Shown here piece by piece: positions 19,053-26,229 of a stretch of DNA of 32,691 nt. The notes beneath the pieces are model-generated. The model saw only the letters and a program-made list of their open reading frames with translations. It was not told the DNA's origin and ran no database searches. The DNA lies in NCBI GenBank assembly GCA_002435585.1, contig DJDY01000038.1:17497-50187 (forward strand), read 5' to 3'. This stretch comes from Lachnospira sp. UBA5912. Its GTDB lineage: Bacteria > Bacillota > Clostridia > Lachnospirales > Lachnospiraceae. The position numbers and the translations under genes were made by a program. Position 1 is the stretch's first letter. Each line of letters begins with the position of its first letter.

Positions 19053-19889
19053 TTAATTCCGTGAAAAGAATGTATCAAGCAGTCTGGCTGCATTATCACC
19101 AAGTATCATTCTTATCTCATCATTGTTAAGTCCGCTTTCGCGTATGAGCTTAAGAGACTCAGACTGGTCAGACCAGGGACTGTCGGTTCCAAACAATATG
19201 TGGTCTGTGCCGTGTGCGCGTACCATATCCACAAACTTTTCTTTTGAAAGAAAGTAAAAGTCAGGAGAGTTCCTTAAAACAAATGCTGTATCGAGCCATA
19301 CTCCAGGTGTGCCAATAAGCTTATCACATACCTCATTATACATACCCCAGCCACCCATATGTGCAAGTACGAGCTTGTGTGGCTCAACAGAATGAATCAT
19401 AGCAGCAAGACGTTCAACACTTGCCTCATCACAGTTAGGAAAGCTGACGTCCATGCCACAATGTATGGATACAATAAGGTCATTGTCGAAAGCACAGCTT
19501 ATGATGTTAAGATAACGTGGGTCATCTATGTTAGTACGCTGAAATACAGGATGGAGCTTAATGCCAGGAACTCCGTTTCTGGCAAGATTTCTTAATATGT
19601 CAGTGTAATCCCCATTATCTGGATGTATTGTTCCAAACGATATAAGTCCTGACTCGCGGAAAGTTTCATTGGTTGTTACAGCAATGCTGTTAATAGTCTT
19701 GTGCTGGGTGGGTTTCGTTGCGATTGGCAATAGGACGGAATAATCAATCCCAGCCTTCTTCATTGACTTCTGGATAGATGTAACCCTGCCATCAAGATAA
19801 TTATGAATACCTCCGTTTTGCGCAAGACGACCTACAGCGCGGTCAGCAAGTTCATCGGGAAAGCTGTGTGTATGAAAATCTATAACCAT
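19053..19889 (-). CDS. metal-dependent amidohydrolase (PF04909 type)
   Basis: TIM-barrel hydrolase or decarboxylase of the amidohydrolase-2 family, 278 residues. It starts with the metal-binding pair MVIDFHTHSFPD (His6, His8). Further ligand-type motifs are VSIHCGMD, VLAHMGGWGMY and ILFGTDSPWSDQ, in the usual order, the last giving the catalytic Asp. The substrate is not evident. No neighbouring pathway genes are present, since it stands alone between a terminator and the spoVT promoter region. AGGAGG lies ten bases before the ATG, a slightly long spacing. Confidence 0.85.
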   Translation of the reverse strand: MVIDFHTHSFPDELADRAVGRLAQNGGIHNYLDGRVTSIQKSMKKAGIDYSVLLPIATKPTQHKTINSIAVTTNETFRESGLISFGTIHPDNGDYTDILRNLARNGVPGIKLHPVFQRTNIDDPRYLNIISCAFDNDLIVSIHCGMDVSFPNCDEASVERLAAMIHSVEPHKLVLAHMGGWGMYNEVCDKLIGTPGVWLDTAFVLRNSPDFYFLSKEKFVDMVRAHGTDHILFGTDSPWSDQSESLKLIRESGLNNDEIRMILGDNAARLLDTFFSRN

Positions 19890-20108
19890 ATAAGTTTAGC
19901 CTCCTGTTAATATAAATATGGATAAAATGATGTGGGCATCAAAGGTAGAATTGCCACTTACATCGTAAAATAATTGTGTTATATAATCATTGCCACTAAT
20001 CAATATATTTAAACATATACAGATTAGTAAATTACAAATCACAGGTTAATCTAATCCAAATAATATCATAAAATGCATGATGAACGCAAAAGAAAAGAAA
20101 GTGCCTGT
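19890..20108. other. intergenic region between amidohydrolase and spoVT promoter
   Basis: AT-rich spacer between divergent genes. It holds the ribosome site of the amidohydrolase near 19900 and a short inverted repeat, CTAATC with GATTAG, near 20000-20030. I see no gene and no convincing promoter for the minus-strand gene. Confidence 0.5.
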
Positions 20109-20137
20109 GAATAAATCTGATACATTTCCACATACTA
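20109..20137 (+). promoter_or_regulatory. sigma-G-type promoter for spoVT
   Basis: GAATA (20109-20113) and CATACTA (20131-20137) match the sigma-G / sigma-F consensus (GHATR and CATNHTA) with a 17-base spacer. spoVT is a sigma-G gene in Bacillus subtilis. Transcription would start near 20144 and give a leader of about 145 nt that includes the structured element at 20207-20285. Confidence 0.65.
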
Positions 20138-20206
20138 CCCATACAGCATAATTATGGAAATAAATAATGTAAATGGCTATAGGATGTAGTCTAGTGTCAA
20201 AAATTA

Positions 20207-20285
20207 ATTTTTTCACCTTGGATTTGTGTCTGTGCGCACATGACATAAACCAATATGTGCAAAATATGTGCGCAGAAATGAGGAT
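20207..20285 (+). ncRNA. candidate structured leader, copy A (spoVT)
   Basis: After ATTTTTTCAC comes a 12-bp stem: TTGG (20218-20221), a bulged A, TTTGTGTC (20223-20230) pairs with GACATAAA (20242-20249) and CCAA (20250-20253). The 11-base loop 20231-20241 contains TGCGCACAT, fully complementary over 9 bases to ATGTGCGCA (20266-20274). The segment between is A-rich. The Shine-Dalgarno GAGG (20280-20283) begins five bases after that segment and six bases before the ATG. The layout resembles an H-type pseudoknot that controls translation. A second copy precedes rqcP with compensatory changes. Confidence 0.65.
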
Positions 20286-20289
20286 TTAT

Positions 20290-20832
20290 ATGAAAGCAAC
20301 AGGAATTGTCCGTAGGATTGATGACCTTGGAAGAATAGTTATACCTAAAGAAATAAGAAGAACTTTAAGAATAAGGGAGACAGACCCTATGGAAATATAT
20401 ACAGATATGGATGGTCAGATAGTTTTAAAAAAGTACTCACCTATGGGGGATATAACTGCATTTGCAGGAGAATACGCAGAGTCGATGGCTTACAATACGG
20501 GAATGACAATTGCAATAACAGACAGAGACCAGGTAATAGTCGCAACTGGTAGTGAAAAGAAGCATATACAGGGAAGGCAGATATCTAAAGAGATGAATAT
20601 TATTATGGGTGAAAGGAAAAGTGTTGCAGCAAGTTTAAAAGAAGACTCATATATAGCGGTTGTGCCCGATTATGAGTGCGGTGGGGAAGTGATAAGTCCT
20701 ATAATAAGTTCAGGAGATGTGCTTGGAGCTGTTGTTATGCTTACGGCCGATGCAGGACATAAGTTTACAGAAGGAGAAAAATGTATTGTGAAGGTGGCTG
20801 CCGATTTTTTAGGAAAGCATATGGAAGACTGA
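20290..20832 (+). CDS. spoVT: stage V sporulation protein T (forespore transcription regulator)
   Basis: Transcription factor that adjusts sigma-G-dependent genes in the developing spore, 180 residues (Bacillus subtilis 178). The N-terminal AbrB-like swapped-hairpin DNA-binding domain reads MKATGIVRRIDDLGRIVIPKEIRRTLRI. Residues 55-180 form the GAF-like C-terminal domain, with GEVISPIISSGDVLGAVVML. The start is ATG 20290 after GAGG; an in-frame extension to 20173 runs through the structured leader and is rejected. A sigma-G-type promoter lies 150 bases upstream. In many relatives mazG and hup lie between spoVT and rqcP; neither is present here. Confidence 0.96.
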   Translation: MKATGIVRRIDDLGRIVIPKEIRRTLRIRETDPMEIYTDMDGQIVLKKYSPMGDITAFAGEYAESMAYNTGMTIAITDRDQVIVATGSEKKHIQGRQISKEMNIIMGERKSVAASLKEDSYIAVVPDYECGGEVISPIISSGDVLGAVVMLTADAGHKFTEGEKCIVKVAADFLGKHMED

Positions 20833-20838
20833 TAACAC

Positions 20839-20867
20839 TTGCAATAAGGACGGGATATAGGTATACT
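20839..20867 (+). promoter_or_regulatory. sigma-A-type promoter for rqcP
   Basis: TTGCAA (20839-20844), a 17-base spacer and TATACT (20862-20867) form a good housekeeping promoter just after the spoVT stop. Transcription would start near 20874, giving a leader of about 158 nt. The leader contains a 6-bp GC-rich hairpin, GCCCCT (20891-20896) with AGGGGC (20924-20929), followed by structured element B. Confidence 0.65.
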
Positions 20868-20947
20868 GTGCGTATGCATAAGTAAATTCAGCCCCTGAAT
20901 TAAGTATGTCATTCAAATATTAAAGGGGCATTGTGATAGGAAAATAG

Positions 20948-21027
20948 ATTTTTCACACTCGGGTTTTGTGTCTGCGCACATCTGGCACAAACCCGATATG
21001 CGAAAAAACGTGCGCAGAAACGAGGAT
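20948..21027 (+). ncRNA. candidate structured leader, copy B (rqcP)
   Basis: Second copy of the spoVT leader element. After ATTTTTCAC comes a 13-bp stem: TCGGG (20959-20963), a bulged T, TTTGTGTC (20965-20972) pairs with GGCACAAA (20984-20991) and CCCGA (20992-20996). The 11-base loop starts TGCGCAC (20973-20979), complementary to GTGCGCA (21010-21016). GAGG (21022-21025) begins five bases after that segment and six bases before the ATG, exactly as in copy A. Compared with copy A, two stem pairs changed T-A to G-C or C-G, and others changed between G-C, G-T and A-T. Confidence 0.65.
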
Positions 21028-21031
21028 CAAT

Positions 21032-21271
21032 ATGAGATTAGATAAATACTTAAAGGTATCAAGACTTATAAAAAGACGTACTGTAGCCAATGATGCATGT
21101 GATGCAGGAAGGGTTATGATTAATGATAAGGTTGCCAAGGCATCGGTGGATGTTAAAGTTGGGGATGTCATAGATATATCGTTTGGCAACAAGAATGTTA
21201 AAGTAAGGGTTACAGATGTAAAAGACACTGTTAAAAAAGAAGAAGCTAAAGAAATGTTTGAATATATTTAG
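21032..21271 (+). CDS. rqcP: S4-domain RNA-binding protein of ribosome quality control
   Basis: 79-residue S4-domain protein, the YabO/RqcP (Hsp15-like) family. In Bacillus subtilis RqcP binds the stalled 50S subunit with RqcH and helps add C-terminal alanine tails to blocked chains. The S4 core MRLDKYLKVSRLIKRRTVAN...GRVMINDKVAK...VGDVIDISFG covers residues 1-60. The ATG at 21032 follows GAGG inside the structured leader. The next genes, yabP and yabQ, are the usual neighbours. As an RNA-binding protein it could recognise its own leader, but that is only a hypothesis. Confidence 0.92.
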   Translation: MRLDKYLKVSRLIKRRTVANDACDAGRVMINDKVAKASVDVKVGDVIDISFGNKNVKVRVTDVKDTVKKEEAKEMFEYI

Positions 21272-21282
21272 ACATAATGCAG

Positions 21283-21311
21283 TCATATTTTCACATATTT
21301 CCTAATATATT
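21283..21311 (+). promoter_or_regulatory. possible sigma-E-type promoter for yabP-yabQ
   Basis: TCATATT (21283-21289) fits the sigma-E -35 pattern, and AATATATT (21304-21311) matches five of eight positions of the -10 CATACAAT, with a 14-base spacer. yabP and yabQ are sigma-E genes in Bacillus subtilis. The -10 match is modest. Confidence 0.35.
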
Positions 21312-21364
21312 AGACAAGTAGATATGTAAGTAAGCTTGTTGGTGATTGAAGGGAGTAGTGGATT

Positions 21365-21652
21365 ATGGAGGAAACAAGACGTGTAAGGCATCCACATACA
21401 GTTCGTATGGAGGATAGAAAGAAAGTGGAATTCACAGGGATAACAGATGTTATATCATTTGAACCGGTTAAGGTTATGCTGGAGTCGGATTACGGAGTTA
21501 TAGTCATAAAAGGAGATGCACTTCATGTTAATAAGCTGTCAGTAGAAAAAGGAGAACTTGATGTTGATGGGAGAATAGATTCTTTAGTTTATTCACAGAA
21601 CAGTCCGGCGGGTAAAAAGGGTGAATCACTTGTTAACAGATTGTTTCGGTGA
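21365..21652 (+). CDS. yabP: sporulation protein YabP
   Basis: A 95-residue sporulation protein made in the mother cell and needed for proper spore formation in Bacillus subtilis; biochemical activity unknown. Family features are HTVRMEDRKKVEFTGITDVISFEPVKVMLESDYG near the start, a GDALHVNKLSVEKGELDVDGRIDSLVY core and a basic C-terminus. AAGGGAG precedes the ATG. It ends eight bases before yabQ. Length matches the family (about 100). Confidence 0.93.
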   Translation: MEETRRVRHPHTVRMEDRKKVEFTGITDVISFEPVKVMLESDYGVIVIKGDALHVNKLSVEKGELDVDGRIDSLVYSQNSPAGKKGESLVNRLFR

Positions 21653-21660
21653 TATAGATT

Positions 21661-22167
21661 ATGACAGCAGAGATTGTATGGGAGGGCAGTACACTTTGCA
21701 GGACTCTCTGGTGGGGAATGGTATTCGCAGCGGAATATGATACAATAAGGATATTCAGAAGAATAGTAAAACATAAAACACTGGTTGTTCCAGCAATAGA
21801 AGATATAATATACTGGATATATATATCGGTAAAGGTGTTTTCAATATGCTTCTATGTTAATGATGGAGTTATAAGGGCATTTATAATAGCCGGATTCATT
21901 ATGGGAGCATGGTTATATGTTATGGCATTAAGCAGATATTACATAAAATATGGTGTTAAGTTTATAAATTATGTTATAAAAATAGCTGGTATAATTATAA
22001 TAAAACCATTGAAATTAATGTTGTCAGTGATTAAAATGGTGACAGGAAAGCTGTTGTTTCCGCTTAAATGGTGCTGTATACATATAAGAGCAGGTGTAAT
22101 ATCAGGTATAAATAAAGAAAAATCTAAAAAACCTAAGACACACAGTAATGCAGATGATAATAGATAA
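21661..22167 (+). CDS. yabQ: spore cortex biosynthesis protein YabQ
   Basis: A 168-residue membrane protein of the YabQ family, required for spore cortex formation in Bacillus subtilis, located in the membranes around the forespore. The N-terminus has AEYDTIRIFRRIVKH, a family-typical charged turn after the first helix. Hydrophobic helices lie near residues 12-25, 45-62 and 68-85, with a long amphipathic or hydrophobic region near 100-125. The tail is basic and polar. The ribosome site is weak, so coupling to yabP eight bases upstream is likely. Confidence 0.88.
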   Translation: MTAEIVWEGSTLCRTLWWGMVFAAEYDTIRIFRRIVKHKTLVVPAIEDIIYWIYISVKVFSICFYVNDGVIRAFIIAGFIMGAWLYVMALSRYYIKYGVKFINYVIKIAGIIIIKPLKLMLSVIKMVTGKLLFPLKWCCIHIRAGVISGINKEKSKKPKTHSNADDNR

Positions 22168-22249
22168 AGGTAACTTTCGATAAAAGTATTGTTAGGCTTA
22201 GAAGGCTTATAAGAAAAAAGATGATATATACAGAAATGGAGCGGTTTAT

Positions 22250-22576
22250 ATGAGGTTTGAAACCAGAAGAGAAAGGGAACTGCGCAGGAAGAGACAAAAA
22301 CGTTCAGCTATATTGGGAATGGTTTTTGCCATGCTTGTTGTTATCGGACTTGGAATACTTCTATGGAATGGAAAAAAGAATATTGAAGCTAAGAATGTCG
22401 AATACGAAAAGGAGATAGCAGAGCTTCAGGAGCAGGTAGAAGAAGAACAGAAAAGAACGGACGAACTTAATGAATATAAGAAATATATCCAGACAAAGAA
22501 ATTCGTTGAAGAGGTTGCCAAGGATAAGTTTGGTCTGGTATATCCAGATGAAATCATATTCAGAGGAAAAAAGTAG
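22250..22576 (+). CDS. divIC: septum formation initiator DivIC/FtsB
   Basis: Division protein that forms a membrane complex with FtsL and DivIB/FtsQ at the septum, 108 residues. It has a basic cytoplasmic start (FETRRERELRRKRQKR), one membrane helix (about residues 22-42), a coiled coil (about 46-78, VEYEKEIAELQEQVEEEQKR), and the family end FVEEVAKDKFGLVYPDE. GGAGCGG precedes the ATG. It lies between yabQ and spoIIE as in Bacillus and Clostridia, and a terminator follows. Confidence 0.9.
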   Translation: MRFETRRERELRRKRQKRSAILGMVFAMLVVIGLGILLWNGKKNIEAKNVEYEKEIAELQEQVEEEQKRTDELNEYKKYIQTKKFVEEVAKDKFGLVYPDEIIFRGKK

Positions 22577-22585
22577 ATGCATATA

Positions 22586-22634
22586 AGCACATAATATATG
22601 GCAGAAAATATCTGTTATATATGTGTGCTTTTTA
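22586..22634 (+). terminator. intrinsic terminator after divIC
   Basis: An imperfect stem of about 18 bp, 22586-22605 with 22611-22629 (AGCACA against TGTGCT at the base), has a short AAATA loop and is followed by TTTTTAT. It ends the rqcP-yabPQ-divIC transcript. Confidence 0.75.
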
Positions 22635-22664
22635 TAGTTATCGCCAGATTAATAAAGTCATTAT

Positions 22665-22697
22665 ATGACATTTTTTGCATACATATATGTATATAAT
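22665..22697 (+). promoter_or_regulatory. spoIIE promoter with 21-base spacer
   Basis: ATGACA (22665-22670) and a perfect TATAAT (22692-22697) are separated by 21 bases. Bacillus subtilis spoIIE and spoIIG promoters also have unusually long spacers (21 and 22) and need phosphorylated Spo0A. TATGACA overlaps the -35 and matches five of seven bases of an inverted Spo0A box (TTCGACA). No better -35 was found. Confidence 0.5.
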
Positions 22698-22754
22698 CAT
22701 ATCTGTTAAACAGAAAACAATATATAGAATTGCCATAAGTAAGGGGAGATAGCT

Positions 22755-23876
22755 ATGAGCAGAAGTGATGAGTTGTGTATGACATATACGGTTAACAGAC
22801 TTTCAGAGACGGCAAAAACATTCAGAAGGCTGGGAGAGGCTTATGAAAGTGCATCAGGCGATAAGGCGCAAAGCCCAAGCTTTAAAAGACAATTGTTTCT
22901 TGTTGCAGATATTCTTGATGATTGTACACTTATGCAGATGCATGCTGATAAACCGGCAAGAAGTGTATTCAGGGATATGTCATCAAGAGCACTGATATCA
23001 GGAATTATGATCAAAGAGGTTAATGTACTTAAAAGCAGGAGTGGAAGATATGAAGTGATTGTTATGGCTAAAACATTGGGAAAAGGCTGTGTATCTGAAA
23101 GGAAGATAAGAAAAATAGTATCTGATGTATTGGGTTCAGGATATTATTCTGACAACAATAACAGACTTGTAATAAACGATGAGTGCCAGCAATATGTGTT
23201 TCATCAGGAGAATAGATTCCGTTTCCTATACGGAGTGGCAAGGGAATGTAAGGATAAAGGTGGATTTAATGGGGATAATTTCATGGTATCCAATCTTGCC
23301 TGTGGAAAAGTAGTAGCTGCCATAGCAGACGGTTGTGGAATAGGAAAGAGAGCGTTCATAGAGAGCAGAATGGTAATTGAATTAATGGAAAATTGCATAG
23401 ATGCCGGATTTGAGGAAAAAACAGCTATAGATTTTATTAATTCTGCATATATTAATGGAGGTGGAATGGGTAATCCCGTTACCATGGATATGAGTGTGAT
23501 TGATTGTCAGTCTGGTATAATGCATTGTATAAAGCTCGGTGCTGTGTCTACATTTATTAAAAGAGAGGGCTGGGTAGAGATAATAAAGTCCTCAACTCTT
23601 CCTATGGGAGTGCTTGAACAGGTTGATTGCGATTGTACAGATAAGAAGTTATATGATGGAGATTATGTTATAATGGTAAGCGATGGAGTACTCGATAATC
23701 TTCCTGATGTCAACAAAGAGGAAAAATTGGTTGAGATAATTAACAGTGTAAAGATGAAAAAACCAAAGGCAATGGCAGATGAGATATTAAAAAAGTCAAT
23801 TGGATATAATCATGAAGAAGCCTTCGATGACTGTACCGTGCTTGTTTTTGGATTGTTTGATACATATACAAGATAA
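22755..23876 (+). CDS. spoIIE: SpoIIE phosphatase lacking the membrane domain
   Basis: PP2C-type serine phosphatase that dephosphorylates SpoIIAA and so activates sigma-F in the forespore. It has only 373 residues, against 827 in Bacillus subtilis. There is no hydrophobic segment: the usual N-terminal ten-helix membrane domain and most of the central FtsZ-binding region are absent. Residues about 1-170 resemble the distal regulatory region. Phosphatase motifs are intact: NFMVSNLACGKVVAAIADGCGIG (metal Asp near 193), TMDMSVID, GDYVIMVSDGVLD and DDCTVLVF. The ATG at 22755 follows AAGGGGAG, and there is no room upstream for the missing part. It may be soluble, or recruited by a partner. Confidence 0.88.
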   Translation: MSRSDELCMTYTVNRLSETAKTFRRLGEAYESASGDKAQSPSFKRQLFLVADILDDCTLMQMHADKPARSVFRDMSSRALISGIMIKEVNVLKSRSGRYEVIVMAKTLGKGCVSERKIRKIVSDVLGSGYYSDNNNRLVINDECQQYVFHQENRFRFLYGVARECKDKGGFNGDNFMVSNLACGKVVAAIADGCGIGKRAFIESRMVIELMENCIDAGFEEKTAIDFINSAYINGGGMGNPVTMDMSVIDCQSGIMHCIKLGAVSTFIKREGWVEIIKSSTLPMGVLEQVDCDCTDKKLYDGDYVIMVSDGVLDNLPDVNKEEKLVEIINSVKMKKPKAMADEILKKSIGYNHEEAFDDCTVLVFGLFDTYTR

Positions 23877-23896
23877 ATATATTAAATAAAATACAC

Positions 23897-23924
23897 TTGC
23901 TGATTGATTGGCAGATGTTATATA
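23897..23924 (+). promoter_or_regulatory. probable promoter for tilS-hpt-ftsH
   Basis: TTGCTG (23897-23902), a 16-base spacer and TATATA (23919-23924), with an extended -10 TGT in front. It lies 70-100 bases before tilS. Confidence 0.5.
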
Positions 23925-23996
23925 AGCTATGTGAGTTATCAGTTTATAGCTGCAAGGAAGAAAGTAAAAAGAAATATATTAAAGATGAGGAATGAA

Positions 23997-25646
23997 ATGA
24001 ATAAACATACGACAAAAACCGAGGAAAAAGTATTTAGTTATATAAAAAGCAATCATATGTTTGATAGCTGCAGACATATTGTGGTTGGAGTATCAGGTGG
24101 AGCAGATTCGGTGTGTCTTCTTCTTATGCTGTGTGATTATGTGAAAATATATCAGCCGGATATACGTATTCATGTTGTACATGTGAATCATATGATAAGA
24201 CAGGAAGCAGCGGATGATGAGAATTTCACGAAAAAGCTGTGTGAAAGCGTTGGCGTTGATTATCATGTGGAATATATAGATTGTGTTGGGATTGCAAAGC
24301 AGCATAATCTTACGGTAGAAGAGGCAGGAAGACTTGAACGTTACAGGATATTTAACGATATGGCAGAAAAATATTCAGCTGACGGACATGCCGTGATAGC
24401 AGTTGCACATCATATGAATGACCAGGCAGAGACAGTCCTTATGAATATGGCACGTGGGACTTCGTTAAAAGGAGTCCGTGGAATTGTTCCTGTACGTGAT
24501 AATATATGCAGACCATTGTTGTGCATAACAAGAAAGCAGATAGAAGATTTTTTGTCACAGGCAGATCAGGAATATGTTACGGATATAACTAATTACGATA
24601 ATGATTACACAAGAAATGCGATAAGAAATGTGATACTTCCATATATGTGCGGGCATATTAATAAAAGAGCTGTAGAGAATATATCATCTATGGCACAGGA
24701 TATAAGGGAGGCAGAGGAGTATATAGACAGGCAGGCTGATAAACTGTATACAGAATGTGTACATGAGTATGACTGTAAGCACAATAAGATATATACAAAT
24801 GACCACAGCACAGATAAGAGGGATGTAAGTTCAGATATTATAAAGATAGAAGTTGCAGGACTTAAGGAGGCAGATAGAATTCTTGTAAAACGTGTTATTT
24901 ACAAATGCCTTGTAAGCCTTGCAGGCAGGGCGAAGGATATATACTCAGTGAATATTTCAGATATAGCTTCTCTTATTGATATGCAGACCGGAAGAAAAAT
25001 ATGTTCAGTATATGGTATCATGGCAGAGAAGGAGTATGACTATATAACACTAAAAAAGAGTACCATGGCAGCAGTAAAAAAGAAAAATGAAAAAGATATA
25101 AATATATCAGATGCCAGGAATGATTATAAGAAAGACAGTTCAAGTGATGGCAGTGAATACAACATTGCAGTTAACATGGATGTACTTACAAAGCAGAATA
25201 ATCTGACATTGCCAGTTGAAAAAAATATATATATCACAAAAGATGGAGAAAAATATGCAGAAAGTATAACATTTTCTCTTATTGATAAAAAAACATTTTT
25301 AATTAATGACAAAAGTGCAGCTGATAATGGTAAAATTTGCGTAAATAAATCAAATAATATCTATGCGAAATATTATGATTATGATAAAATTAATAAATTG
25401 CTGGATGTAAGATTCAGAAAACAGCAGGATGATATAGTGGTATCTAAGGATGGAAGTACCAAAAAGCTAAAAAAGGAACTGGTTGACAAAAAGATACCAT
25501 CAGCATACAGAGATGAAATCCTTCTTGTATGTGATAAGAATCATGTGTTATGGGCATGTGGCGTAAGAAGATGTGAAAGTTATCTTGTAGATGATGATAC
25601 CAGCCATGTGCTTGAGATATTGATTAATGTGAAAGAGAGGAATTAA
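23997..25646 (+). CDS. tilS: tRNA(Ile)-lysidine synthase
   Basis: Enzyme that converts C34 of the tRNA-Ile CAU anticodon to lysidine using ATP and lysine, so the tRNA reads AUA. That matters here because AUA codons are very common. It has 549 residues. The PP-loop is VVGVSGGADSVCLLLML (near residue 25), followed by VHVNHMIR and VAHHMNDQAETVLMN. The C-terminal domain ends with KKLKKELVDKKIPSAYRDEI. The ATG at 23997 is chosen because GAGGA lies five bases upstream; longer readings have no ribosome site. It is about 80 residues longer than usual, owing to a Lys/Asn/Asp-rich stretch near 358-454. Confidence 0.95.
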   Translation: MNKHTTKTEEKVFSYIKSNHMFDSCRHIVVGVSGGADSVCLLLMLCDYVKIYQPDIRIHVVHVNHMIRQEAADDENFTKKLCESVGVDYHVEYIDCVGIAKQHNLTVEEAGRLERYRIFNDMAEKYSADGHAVIAVAHHMNDQAETVLMNMARGTSLKGVRGIVPVRDNICRPLLCITRKQIEDFLSQADQEYVTDITNYDNDYTRNAIRNVILPYMCGHINKRAVENISSMAQDIREAEEYIDRQADKLYTECVHEYDCKHNKIYTNDHSTDKRDVSSDIIKIEVAGLKEADRILVKRVIYKCLVSLAGRAKDIYSVNISDIASLIDMQTGRKICSVYGIMAEKEYDYITLKKSTMAAVKKKNEKDINISDARNDYKKDSSSDGSEYNIAVNMDVLTKQNNLTLPVEKNIYITKDGEKYAESITFSLIDKKTFLINDKSAADNGKICVNKSNNIYAKYYDYDKINKLLDVRFRKQQDDIVVSKDGSTKKLKKELVDKKIPSAYRDEILLVCDKNHVLWACGVRRCESYLVDDDTSHVLEILINVKERN

Positions 25647-25648
25647 AT

Positions 25649-26188
25649 ATGGCAGATATGCATAAGATAAGTGTAATGATAGCAGAGGAAGAGCTTCAGG
25701 CAAAGATAGCTGAACTAGGTGAGAGAATTAGCGCTGATTATGAGGGAAAAGAAGTAAAACTTATATGTATTCTTAAGGGAAGTGCATTCTTTTGCTGTGA
25801 GCTGGCTAAAAGAATTACAGTTCCTGTGAAGATAGATTTTATGCAGACATCAAGTTATGGAAGTGGAACTAAGTCAAGTGGCAATATAGTTATAAAGAAA
25901 GACCTTGATGAATCAATAGAAGGTGAACATGTTATTGTTATAGAAGATATCATAGATTCTGGTAATACATTATACAGACTTATGCCTATGTTAGAGGCAC
26001 GTAACCCGGAAGATATATGTATATGTACTCTTCTTGACAAGCCGGACAGAAGAGAAGTTGATATTGACGTTAAATATAATGGTTTCAATATCCCGGATGA
26101 ATTCGTAGTAGGATATGGTCTTGATTATAACCAGAGATACAGAAATCTTCCATTTATTGGTGTTGTACACCTTGAAGATGAAGAATAG
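25649..26188 (+). CDS. hpt: hypoxanthine phosphoribosyltransferase
   Basis: Purine salvage enzyme that joins hypoxanthine or guanine to PRPP to make IMP or GMP, 179 residues. The PRPP-binding motif is VIVIEDIIDSGNTLYRL (near residue 94). The flexible-loop region contains MQTSSYGSGTKSSG, and the base-binding end reads FVVGYGLDYNQRYRNLPFIGV. GAGAGG precedes the ATG, which is two bases after the tilS stop. The tilS-hpt-ftsH order is conserved in Firmicutes. Confidence 0.96.
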   Translation: MADMHKISVMIAEEELQAKIAELGERISADYEGKEVKLICILKGSAFFCCELAKRITVPVKIDFMQTSSYGSGTKSSGNIVIKKDLDESIEGEHVIVIEDIIDSGNTLYRLMPMLEARNPEDICICTLLDKPDRREVDIDVKYNGFNIPDEFVVGYGLDYNQRYRNLPFIGVVHLEDEE

Positions 26189-26229
26189 GAATAATATCAG
26201 TTAAAAATGCATAAGAATGGAGAGTTATA

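Noticed and set aside
20231..20274. GTGCGCA inverted repeats as a DNA operator
   Set aside because: Possible, but the flanking stem with compensatory changes, the fixed distance to the Shine-Dalgarno and the upstream promoters fit an RNA element better.
20173..20289. N-terminal extension of SpoVT through the leader
   Set aside because: It has no ribosome site, the family starts at MKATGIVRRID, and the base changes between the two leaders preserve RNA pairing rather than peptide sequence.
20966..21031. N-terminal extension of RqcP from TTG 20966
   Set aside because: The S4 family starts at MRLDKYL, and the extension runs through the structured leader with no ribosome site of its own.
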